Assembly (NCBI GenBank): GCA_035308365.1
Contig: DATGGU010000099.1
Location: 1 to 6,560 of the forward strand
DNA length: 6,560 bases
Direction of reading: 5' to 3'
Source of the DNA: PALSA-505 sp035308365
GTDB lineage: Bacteria; Actinomycetota; Actinomycetes; Streptosporangiales; Streptosporangiaceae
Shown here: in pieces, positions 1-5,466 of the stretch
How the letters are laid out: each line of letters begins with the position of its first letter
Position numbering within the stretch: the stretch's first letter is position 1
Program-made: the position numbers and the translations under genes
The notes under the pieces: generated by a model
What the model was told of the DNA's origin: nothing
Databases searched by the model: none
The model's input: the letters and a program-made list of their open reading frames with translations, nothing else

Positions 1-17
1 TCGTGCCCGGCCAACGC

Positions 18-1955
18 TCAGATGTCAAGGAATCGGACGTCTCTGGCGTTGCGGATGATGAAGCTGCGCCGCGCCTCCACGTCCTCGCCCATCAGCACGC
101 TGAACAGCTCGTCCGCCTGAGCCGCGTCGTCCAGCGTCACCTGCAGCAGCACGCGGTGGGCCGGGTTCATCGTGGTTTCCCACAGCTCGCTGGCGTTCAT
201 CTCACCCAGCCCCTTGTACCGCTGGACGCCGTCCCGCGGCCTGGGGTCCCTGCGGCCCGCCGCGATCCCCGCCGCGATCACCCGGTCGCGCTCGGCGTCG
301 GAGTAGGCGTACTCGTCCTCCACCCCGCGGGCACCCCACTTGATCTTGTAGAGCGGCGGCTGCGCCAGGTACACGTGGCCCGTCTCGACCAGCGGCTTCA
401 TGAACCGGAACAGCAGGGTGAGCAGCAGCGTGCGGATGTGCTGGCCGTCCACGTCCGCGTCCGCCATCAGGATGATCTTGTAGTAGCGGAGCTTGTCGAT
501 GGAGAAGTCGTCGTGAATGCCGGTGCCCAGCGCCGTAATCATGGCCTGGACCTCGTTGTTCTTCAGCACCCGGTCGATCCGGGCCTTCTCCACGTTCAGG
601 ATCTTGCCGCGGATCGGCAGGATGGCCTGGTACATCGGGTCCCGGCCGCCCTTGGCCGAGCCGCCTGCCGAATCACCCTCGACCACGTAGATCTCGCACC
701 GGGCCGGATCCGAGGACTGGCAGTCGGACAGCTTGCCCGGCAGCGTGGTGGACTCGAGCAGGTTCTTGCGCCTGGTCAGGTCCCTGGCCTGCCGGGCGGC
801 GATCCGGGCCCGCGCGGCCTGGAGGGACTTGGTGATGATGTCCTTGGCCTCGCCGGGGTTGCGCTCGAACCAGTCCCGCAGATGGTCGTTGCACGCCTTC
901 TGCACGAACGACTTGGCCTCGGTGTTGCCCAGCTTGGTCTTGGTCTGGCCCTCGAACTGCGGTTCGGCCAGCTTGACCGACACGATGGCGGTCAGGCCCT
1001 CGCGCACGTCCTCACCGGTCAGGTTGTCGTCCTTCTCGCGGAGCAGCTTCTGCTCCTTGGCATATCTGTTGACGATCGAGGTGAGCGCCGCACGGAAGCC
1101 CTCCTCGTGGGTGCCGCCCTCGACGGTGCCGATCGTGTTGGCGAAGGTGTGCACCGACTCGGAGTACGAGGAGTTCCACTGCATGGCGATCTCGACGGAG
1201 ATCCCCTCGCCCTCGTCACCGAACTCGATGACCGAACCGTGCACGGCTTCCTTGGGCGCGTTGATATACCTGACGAAATCCGCGATGCCGCCCTCGTAGC
1301 AATAGCTGACCACGTTGGGCTCGCCGTTGATGTGCTCGGGCCGCTCATCGGTCAGCGTGATCCGCAGGCCGCGGTTGAGGAAGGCCATCTCCTGGAGCCG
1401 GCGCGACAGCGTCTCGAAGCTCCAGTCCACCGTCTCGAAGATCGAGCCGTCCGGCCAGAAGATCGTCGTGGTGCCGGTCTCTTCGGTGGGCTCATCCTTC
1501 GTCACCTGGGTGACCGGGTCACCCTTCTCGTAGGCCTGCCGCCAGACGTGCCCTTCCCGGCGTACCTCGACCTCGAGCCGGGAGGACAGCGCGTTGACCA
1601 CCGACACGCCGACGCCATGCAGGCCACCGGACACGGCGTAGGACTTGCTGTCGAACTTGCCGCCGGCGTGCAGCGTGGTATGGATGACCTCGAGTGCCGA
1701 GCGCTGCTCGGCCGGGTGCATGTCCACCGGGATGCCACGGCCGTTGTCACGGACCCGGACGCCACCGTCGGACAGCAGTGTGACATCGATGTTGTCGCAG
1801 TACCCGGCCAGCGCCTCGTCCACCGAGTTGTCAACGACCTCTTGAACGAGATGGTGCAGGCCACGCTCCCCGGTCGAGCCGATGTACATACCGGGCCGCT
1901 TGCGTACCGCCTCAAGTCCTTCAAGAACGGTGATCGAACGTGCGTCATAGGACAA
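18..1955 (-). CDS. gyrB: DNA gyrase subunit B (complete)
   Basis: This is the ATPase/TOPRIM subunit of type IIA topoisomerase; with GyrA it introduces negative supercoils using ATP. The 645-aa protein is intact. The GHKL ATPase region shows EVVDNS (39-44), DNGRGIP (70-76) and GGLHGVGVSVVNALS (110-124), with the transducer lysine motif QTKTKLGN at 337-344. The TOPRIM domain shows EGDSAGGSAKGGRD (426-439) and the metal-binding aspartates D499, D501 and D503 in MADADVDGQH. QRYKGLGEMN follows at 578-587, and the protein ends in the usual RDVRFLDI. Arg139 (VWRQAYEKG) matches the arginine linked to aminocoumarin binding in E. coli GyrB, so target-based resistance is not suggested. The start is TTG at 1955: it is the only start codon between the in-frame upstream TGA and the conserved SITVLEGLEAVRKRPGMYIG block, and a GGGAGGGG tract precedes it. 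The N-terminus is shorter than in Streptomyces, which carries an extra leader. The gene lies 104 nt after the dciA-like gene. Confidence 0.98.
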   Translation of the reverse strand: MSYDARSITVLEGLEAVRKRPGMYIGSTGERGLHHLVQEVVDNSVDEALAGYCDNIDVTLLSDGGVRVRDNGRGIPVDMHPAEQRSALEVIHTTLHAGGKFDSKSYAVSGGLHGVGVSVVNALSSRLEVEVRREGHVWRQAYEKGDPVTQVTKDEPTEETGTTTIFWPDGSIFETVDWSFETLSRRLQEMAFLNRGLRITLTDERPEHINGEPNVVSYCYEGGIADFVRYINAPKEAVHGSVIEFGDEGEGISVEIAMQWNSSYSESVHTFANTIGTVEGGTHEEGFRAALTSIVNRYAKEQKLLREKDDNLTGEDVREGLTAIVSVKLAEPQFEGQTKTKLGNTEAKSFVQKACNDHLRDWFERNPGEAKDIITKSLQAARARIAARQARDLTRRKNLLESTTLPGKLSDCQSSDPARCEIYVVEGDSAGGSAKGGRDPMYQAILPIRGKILNVEKARIDRVLKNNEVQAMITALGTGIHDDFSIDKLRYYKIILMADADVDGQHIRTLLLTLLFRFMKPLVETGHVYLAQPPLYKIKWGARGVEDEYAYSDAERDRVIAAGIAAGRRDPRPRDGVQRYKGLGEMNASELWETTMNPAHRVLLQVTLDDAAQADELFSVLMGEDVEARRSFIIRNARDVRFLDI

Positions 1956-2059
1956 AGCTTCCGAACCCCTCCCGCTGGGCGGCGCGCCACGACAAACCCA
2001 GCGTCATATCCCGGGTGTGGTTCCTATTTTACCTGCGGGTACGTTAAGCCTGGGCGCGT
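1956..2059 (-). promoter_or_regulatory. dciA-gyrB intergenic gap with candidate gyrB promoter
   Basis: This 104-nt gap is the only sizeable non-coding break between dnaN and gyrB and is clearly AT-richer than its surroundings. On the minus strand a TAAAAT hexamer (2031-2026) fits the TANNNT -10 pattern typical of actinobacterial housekeeping promoters and would give a leader of about 65 nt. No good -35 hexamer lies 16-18 nt upstream, so the call rests on the -10 and the position alone. gyrB often has its own supercoiling-sensitive promoter in actinobacteria, which makes a promoter here plausible. I see no Rho-independent terminator in the gap. Confidence 0.3.
1966..1973 (-). promoter_or_regulatory. 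Ribosome binding site of gyrB (decides a TTG start)
   Basis: The minus strand reads GGGAGGGG, ending 10 nt before the TTG at 1955. The spacing is slightly long, but it is the only purine-rich SD-like tract in the gap, and no ATG or GTG lies in frame between the upstream stop and TTG. Together these support TTG initiation. Confidence 0.6.
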
Positions 2060-2590
2060 TCAGCCGTAGGTGTCGCGCGGCCCGCGGCCACCCCTGACCC
2101 GCAGCCCGCCCGGCTGCCCGGGTGGCCCGGTCGGCCCCCTGACCTTCACCCGCCGGACCGTGTTGTCACCGAGTTCGGCGTTCAGCTTGCGGACCAGCGT
2201 CGCGGCCAGTAGCCGCAGCTGGGTGGCCCAGGCGGTGGAGTCGGCGATCACCACCAGCTCGCCGTCGGTCAGCTCACCCGGTGTCGCGTGGGCGGCGACC
2301 TCCGGCCCGACGATCTGTTCCCACCGTCCCAGGGCGGAACTCACCGCGGCCTGCTGCTGCCAGCCCCGGTCCGCGAGCAGCTTGCGGATCGCTTCGCCGA
2401 GCGGCTGCGGGTCCGCTGCGCTGGCGGCCCGGTTCCGTGCCGCCGGGGGTTCCTCCCTCCGTATGGAAGCCCTTTGGTTTTTCTGACGGAGGGGGGCCGG
2501 CGCGTCGCCTCTCTCTTTGGCGTCCGCCATCGCGTCGGCCAGCGCCTCCCGCGCACTGCGGAGGCGGCGCTGCACGTCGTCGTCAGACAC
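2060..2590 (-). CDS. dciA: DUF721 / DciA-family replication protein
   Basis: This 176-aa protein belongs to the DUF721 family found between recF and gyrB in actinobacteria; the mycobacterial member (Rv0004) has been described as a DciA-like essential replication factor acting with the replicative helicase. Residues 1-60 are charged and low in complexity (Arg/Glu/Ala-rich) and probably flexible. The conserved domain spans about 64-152: W90, IVGPEVAAHA (93-102) and STAWATQLRLL (118-128) are the recognisable blocks. A Gly/Pro/Arg-rich tail ends in GRGPRDTYG, which I recognise as a conserved actinobacterial ending. The start is GTG at 2590, inside the last codons of recF (8-nt overlap), which suggests translational coupling; a GGTGGGG tract upstream could serve as SD. 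An AT-richer patch encodes residues about 36-45, including an ATA isoleucine codon rare in such genomes. The family assignment is firm; the helicase role is inferred from homologues. Confidence 0.9.
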   Translation of the reverse strand: MSDDDVQRRLRSAREALADAMADAKERGDAPAPLRQKNQRASIRREEPPAARNRAASAADPQPLGEAIRKLLADRGWQQQAAVSSALGRWEQIVGPEVAAHATPGELTDGELVVIADSTAWATQLRLLAATLVRKLNAELGDNTVRRVKVRGPTGPPGQPGGLRVRGGRGPRDTYG

Positions 2591-3731
2591 GGCTGATCAC
2601 CCCACCGGACACGTCGAACCTCGCCGCCCGCAGACCTTCCGGCAGGTCGGCGGGCACCGCGGCGGTCACGATGACCTGCTCGGCGGCGGCCGCCACGGTG
2701 GCCAGCCGGTCCCTGCGCTGGCCGTCCAGCTCGGCGAACACGTCGTCGAGCAGCAGTACCGGATCCCCGCCGCCTCCGCCCGCAGAGCGCAGCAGCTCAT
2801 AGCCGGCCAGCCGCAGCGCCAGCGCCAGCGACCAGGACTCGCCATGGCTGGCGTAGCCGCGGGCCGGGAGTTCGCCGATGCGCATGTCCAGCTCGTCGCG
2901 GTGCGGGCCGACCAGGCAGACGCCGCGGTCGATCTCCGCCGCCTGGTACCCGGCCAGGGCGTCCCGCATACCGGCCGCGAGCAGCTCCTGGTCGGCGGCG
3001 GGCTCGCCCACGTCCGGCTGGATGCGCTTGAGGTGGGCCGGCCGGTAGCTGATCTCGGCCGCGGTGTCGTCGCCGGCCACCGCGGCGTAGGCCTTGACGA
3101 TGAGCGGGCGGAGCGCGCCGACCAGCTCGAGGCGGCCGGCCATCAGCTCGGCGCCGGTGCGGATGAGCTGCTCGTCCCACGCCTCCAGGGCGCCGAGCAT
3201 CGGCCGGCTGCCCGGCGCGCGGCCACGGGCCGACTTCAGCAGCGCGGTGCGCTGCCGGACCACCCTTTCGTAGTCGGAACGGACCCCGGCATACCGCGGC
3301 GCGGACTGGATCAGCAGCTCATCGAGGTAGCGGCGGCGCTCGCCCGGATCACCCTTGACCAGCGCGAGATCCTCGGGGGCGAACAGCACCGCGCGCAGCG
3401 CGCCCAGGATCTCCCTGGGCCGCCGCACCGGGGCGCCCTTGAGCCTGGCCCGGTTGGCCCGGGCCGGGTTGATCTCGATCTCCACCAGCAGGTTGCGCTC
3501 GTCCGAGGTCACCTCGGCCCGCACGATGGCCCGCTGCGTGCCAGCGCGGACCAGCGGCGGGTCGGTGGCGACCCGGTGGCTGGCCAGCGTCGCCAGGTAA
3601 CCGACCGCCTCCACCAGGTTGGTCTTGCCCTGGCCGTTCGCGCCGGTGAACGCCGTCACGCCAGGCTCGAGCCGCAGATCCGCGCTGGCATAACACCGGA
3701 AGTCGGTGAGCGCGAGCCGGCTGAGGTACAC
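2583..3731 (-). CDS. recF: DNA replication and repair protein RecF
   Basis: RecF is an SMC/ABC-type ATPase that binds gapped DNA and works with RecO and RecR to load RecA at stalled forks. The 382-aa protein is complete. Walker A is GANGQGKT (30-37); the RecF block GPHRDEL is at 275-281; the ABC signature is the actinobacterial form SHGES (295-299) rather than SQGE; Walker B is VLLLDD (325-330), followed by the D-loop VFAELD (331-336). A run of five glycines (318-322) sits just before Walker B, where the length varies in this family. The start is GTG at 3731, giving MYLSRLALTDFRCY, the usual N-terminus. No convincing Shine-Dalgarno lies in the 21-nt gap after dnaN, and the dnaN stop is in the same frame seven codons upstream, so no earlier start is possible. 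The 3' end overlaps the dciA-like gene by 8 nt. Confidence 0.97.
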   Translation of the reverse strand: MYLSRLALTDFRCYASADLRLEPGVTAFTGANGQGKTNLVEAVGYLATLASHRVATDPPLVRAGTQRAIVRAEVTSDERNLLVEIEINPARANRARLKGAPVRRPREILGALRAVLFAPEDLALVKGDPGERRRYLDELLIQSAPRYAGVRSDYERVVRQRTALLKSARGRAPGSRPMLGALEAWDEQLIRTGAELMAGRLELVGALRPLIVKAYAAVAGDDTAAEISYRPAHLKRIQPDVGEPAADQELLAAGMRDALAGYQAAEIDRGVCLVGPHRDELDMRIGELPARGYASHGESWSLALALRLAGYELLRSAGGGGGDPVLLLDDVFAELDGQRRDRLATVAAAAEQVIVTAAVPADLPEGLRAARFDVSGGVISRV

Positions 3732-3752
3732 GCCAGCGAGACTACTGCGGCA

Positions 3753-4877
3753 TCACCCACCCAGGCGGATGGGCATGAGCAGGTAGCGGTAGTCGGGGGC
3801 CTGGTCGCCGTCCGGCTTGCCGGTGATGACGGCGGGCTTGGCGGGCGCGGTGAACGAGATCCGGACGGTGTCGGAGTCGATCGCGGTCAGGCCGTCGAGC
3901 AGGTAGGAGGGGTTGAAGGCGATCTGGATGTCGTCGCCCTCGTAGCTCGCCTCCAGCGTCTCCGTGGCCTGTGCCTCGTCACCGGTACCGGCTTCGAGCA
4001 GAAGCTGGCCGCCGGTGAAGGACAGCCGCACCGGCGTGTTGCGCTCGGCCACCAGCGCGACCCGCTTGACCGACTCGGCCAGCGGCCCGGCGGGCAGTTC
4101 GGCCATCGCGTTCACCTGGTCGGGAAGCAGTGCCTGGTAGCGCGGGAACTCGCCGCCGAGCAGCCGGGTCGTGGTCTGCCTGCCGCCGCCGGAGAACCCG
4201 ATCATGCCGTCGCCGCTCTCCCCGGGCAGGGCCAGCGCGATCGAGACCTCGGCGCCGGCGGTCAGCGCCCGGGCCGTGTCGGCCAGCGCCTTGCCCGGCA
4301 CCAGCACGGCCGCCTCCAGGTCTGGCCGGGCCGGCTTCCAGCGCAGCTCGCGCACGGCGAGCCGGTACCGGTCGGTGGCGATCAGCGTGAGCTTGTCGGC
4401 CTCGATCTCGGCCCGCACACCGGTCAGCGCCGGCAGCGTGTCGTCCCGGCCGGCCGCCGCTGCCACCTGGGCCACGGCGGCCGCGAACACATCGCTTTCC
4501 ACCGTGCCCACCGACGGCGGCATCTCGGGCAGTGCCGGATAGTCCTCGGACGGCAGCATGAGCAGGGAGAACTGCGCGCTGCCGCAGACGACCATCACCC
4601 GGGAGCCGTCGGTGTGCACCTCGACCTGGCGGGGCGGCAGGCTCCGGGTGATCTCGGCGAGCAGCCTGCCGGAGACGAGCACCTCACCTTCCTCGGCGAC
4701 CATGACCGGAAGCGAGGCCTGGGCGGAGACGTCGTAGTCGAAGCTGGACAGCGTGAGCTCCTCGCGCGCCTGCAGCCGCATCCCGGCCAGCACCGGCAGA
4801 GCCGGGCGGGCCGGAAGTGCCCGCGCTGTCCACGCCACGGCCTCGGCCAGCACGTCACGCTCTACCTGGAATCTCAC
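3753..4877 (-). CDS. dnaN: DNA polymerase III beta subunit (sliding clamp)
   Basis: DnaN dimerises into the ring that tethers DNA polymerase III and other clamp-binding proteins to DNA. With a GTG start at 4877 the protein is 374 aa, the normal actinobacterial size, and covers the three clamp domains (about 1-120, 125-245 and 250-374). The partner-binding cleft is visible as ATDRYRLA (167-174), NPSYLLDGL (322-330) and the C-terminal YRYLLMPIRLGG (363-374). GGEFPRYQALLP (241-252) marks the domain II/III junction. The frame stays open further upstream to 5018 and beyond, but those residues do not resemble any clamp, and the GTG is preceded by a perfect AGGAGG at 6-nt spacing. The gene is separated from dnaA by the origin region and followed after 21 nt by recF, so the two are probably co-transcribed. 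No gnd gene intervenes. Confidence 0.98.
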   Translation of the reverse strand: MRFQVERDVLAEAVAWTARALPARPALPVLAGMRLQAREELTLSSFDYDVSAQASLPVMVAEEGEVLVSGRLLAEITRSLPPRQVEVHTDGSRVMVVCGSAQFSLLMLPSEDYPALPEMPPSVGTVESDVFAAAVAQVAAAAGRDDTLPALTGVRAEIEADKLTLIATDRYRLAVRELRWKPARPDLEAAVLVPGKALADTARALTAGAEVSIALALPGESGDGMIGFSGGGRQTTTRLLGGEFPRYQALLPDQVNAMAELPAGPLAESVKRVALVAERNTPVRLSFTGGQLLLEAGTGDEAQATETLEASYEGDDIQIAFNPSYLLDGLTAIDSDTVRISFTAPAKPAVITGKPDGDQAPDYRYLLMPIRLGG

Positions 4878-4883
4878 AGCAAT

Positions 4884-4889
4884 CCTCCT
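4884..4889 (-). promoter_or_regulatory. Ribosome binding site of dnaN
   Basis: The minus strand carries AGGAGG 6 nt before the GTG at 4877. This near-ideal Shine-Dalgarno fixes the start codon against the longer open frame upstream and suggests strong translation of the clamp gene, in contrast to recF, which has no clear SD. Confidence 0.9.
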
Positions 4890-4976
4890 GCTGCCTGAAG
4901 CATGTGAGTAGTGATCTCTGCAGTGTCTGTCATGAAATCGCGCCATCCCACGGTCACCTGCCTGGCGACTGTGGTT

Positions 4977-4993
4977 GTGACCTGCCCGGTCAC
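4977..4993. repeat. Perfect palindrome GTGACC-N5-GGTCAC upstream of dnaN
   Basis: GTGACC (4977-4982) and GGTCAC (4988-4993) are exact inverted repeats around a 5-nt spacer. A third copy of the half-site, GGTCAC, lies at 4952-4957. The palindrome sits 100-116 nt upstream of the dnaN start codon, where an operator could control dnaN transcription or origin firing. It could equally form a short hairpin in the leader. No binding protein can be assigned from sequence alone. Confidence 0.45.
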
Positions 4994-5125
4994 TCGCGCA
5001 GACCCTCCGGGCCTGCACTCGTGATGCGGTTTTGGGATGACGCTAGGGGGGTAAGCCGGTGACGGTGAGCCAATGATGCCAGCCAGCCACCTGACGGCCA
5101 GATGAGCGCCACCCACTGTTGGTTG

Positions 5126-5165
5126 TGATGTAGTCCTAGAAAGAAGAACACGTAGTCGCAGTAGG
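5126..5165. other. AT-richer tract, candidate duplex-unwinding element
   Basis: This stretch is the least GC-rich part of the origin, with a purine run (AGAAAGAAGAACA, 5138-5150) and four TAG triplets at 5131, 5137, 5153 and 5162. It lies just left of the DnaA-box cluster, starting at 5178, a common position for the element that melts first. The assignment is by composition and position only. Confidence 0.35.
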
Positions 5166-5177
5166 CACGGTGGATGG

Positions 5178-5186
5178 TGGGGACAA
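5178..5186 (-). promoter_or_regulatory. DnaA box (minus orientation, one mismatch)
   Basis: The minus strand reads TTGTCCCCA, one change (position 7) from the actinobacterial box TTGTCCACA. It is the box nearest the AT-richer tract and the only one in this orientation. Confidence 0.65.
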
Positions 5187-5211
5187 CTATCGTTCCCCCA
5201 GGCTATCCCGC

Positions 5212-5220
5212 TAATCCACG
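5212..5220 (+). promoter_or_regulatory. Degenerate DnaA box (two mismatches)
   Basis: TAATCCACG differs from TTATCCACA at positions 2 and 9. It overlaps the next candidate box by 3 bp in the same orientation, so both cannot be bound in the standard way at once. Confidence 0.4.
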
Positions 5221-5226
5221 TCCACA
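5218..5226 (+). promoter_or_regulatory. Degenerate DnaA box (two mismatches)
   Basis: ACGTCCACA keeps the full GTCCACA core of TTGTCCACA and differs only in the first two bases. The intact core makes this the better of the two overlapping candidates. Confidence 0.5.
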
Positions 5227-5247
5227 GGGTATGTGCGGAGCGAGCCC

Positions 5248-5263
5248 GCCGGCATTGGCCGGC
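5248..5263. repeat. GCCGGC-ATTG-GCCGGC hairpin inside oriC
   Basis: A perfect inverted repeat has 6-bp all-G/C arms (5248-5253 and 5258-5263) and a 4-nt ATTG loop. Each arm is also a self-complementary hexamer. It separates the left group of boxes (5178-5226) from the right group (5323-5365). There is no T-tract on either side, so it is not a typical terminator. Confidence 0.5.
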
Positions 5264-5322
5264 TGTGCATGGCGGCGTCCTCGCGAGCGATTGTTCTCTC
5301 GTTCTCCCCCGGTCTTGCCCGG

Positions 5323-5331
5323 TTGTCCGCC
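5323..5331 (+). promoter_or_regulatory. Degenerate DnaA box (two mismatches)
   Basis: TTGTCCGCC keeps TTGTCC and differs from TTGTCCACA at positions 7 and 9. It is the first member of an evenly spaced same-strand series running to 5365. Confidence 0.45.
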
Positions 5332-5344
5332 GGTTGCCCCTAGC

Positions 5345-5353
5345 TTTTCCCCA
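5345..5353 (+). promoter_or_regulatory. Degenerate DnaA box (two mismatches)
   Basis: TTTTCCCCA differs from TTATCCACA at positions 3 and 7. It begins 12 bp before the stronger box at 5357 and has the same orientation. Confidence 0.5.
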
Positions 5354-5356
5354 GAT

Positions 5357-5365
5357 TTCTCCACA
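5357..5365 (+). promoter_or_regulatory. DnaA box (one mismatch)
   Basis: TTCTCCACA differs from the consensus only at position 3. It is one of the two best boxes in the window and the right-hand end of the box cluster, about 100 bp from the dnaA stop codon. Confidence 0.7.
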
Positions 5366-5466
5366 GGCTGTGTGCTCTGAATGTGATCCGCGAAGTGATT
5401 TACGGCGGTTAGCAAGCCCGTCATCTGATTGTTTCCGGCCGTTCATCCGGCCCGTGACGGCGACGC

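Larger units (their letters stand above)
4878..5466. other. oriC: Chromosomal replication origin region (oriC)
   Basis: This is a 589-bp non-coding stretch between dnaA and dnaN, the standard actinobacterial place for oriC. It holds six DnaA-box-like 9-mers within 5178-5365, none a perfect match to TTATCCACA or TTGTCCACA: two have one mismatch and four have two. Five point in the plus direction and one in the minus direction. An AT-richer tract lies at about 5126-5165. The dnaN-proximal part (4878-5125) has no good DnaA boxes but contains a perfect palindrome. Open frames across the region, including one spanning it entirely, look like high-GC artefacts. Assignment rests on position and boxes; replication start itself cannot be read from sequence. 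Confidence 0.88.

Noticed and set aside
3..2069. A 688-codon plus-strand frame opposite the whole of gyrB
   Set aside because: It mirrors gyrB codons and shows low-complexity composition with no domain; a GC artefact.
2478..2484. Possible -1 frameshift slippery site in the dciA-like gene (CAG AAA AAC)
   Set aside because: The run has five As preceded by G, so it does not fit X XXY YYZ, and the zero frame alone gives the full conserved DUF721 protein.
2517..4898. A 793-codon open frame on the plus strand, antisense to recF and dnaN
   Set aside because: It is the complement of real genes in a high-GC genome, is rich in Arg/Gly/His/Gln/Leu, has no recognisable domain, and crosses three confident genes on the other strand.
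4903..4933. A dnaN promoter with -35 ATGACA on the minus strand
   Set aside because: The -35 has five of six bases, but the hexamer 17 nt downstream (TACTCA) is a poor -10; no convincing dnaN promoter was found in the gap.
4976..4994. CRP/FNR-type operator at the palindrome upstream of dnaN
   Set aside because: TGTGA and TCAC are present, but the spacer is 9 nt rather than 6 and the outer bases do not match.
5203..5424. A 73-codon minus-strand frame starting with ATG 42 nt after dnaA
   Set aside because: Only a weak GGA-type SD, no family resemblance, and it covers the DnaA-box cluster.
5437..5452. GGCCG-N6-CGGCC hairpin 14 nt after the dnaA stop as a terminator
   Set aside because: The stem is only 5 bp and no T-tract follows on the minus strand; chance is likely in GC-rich sequence.
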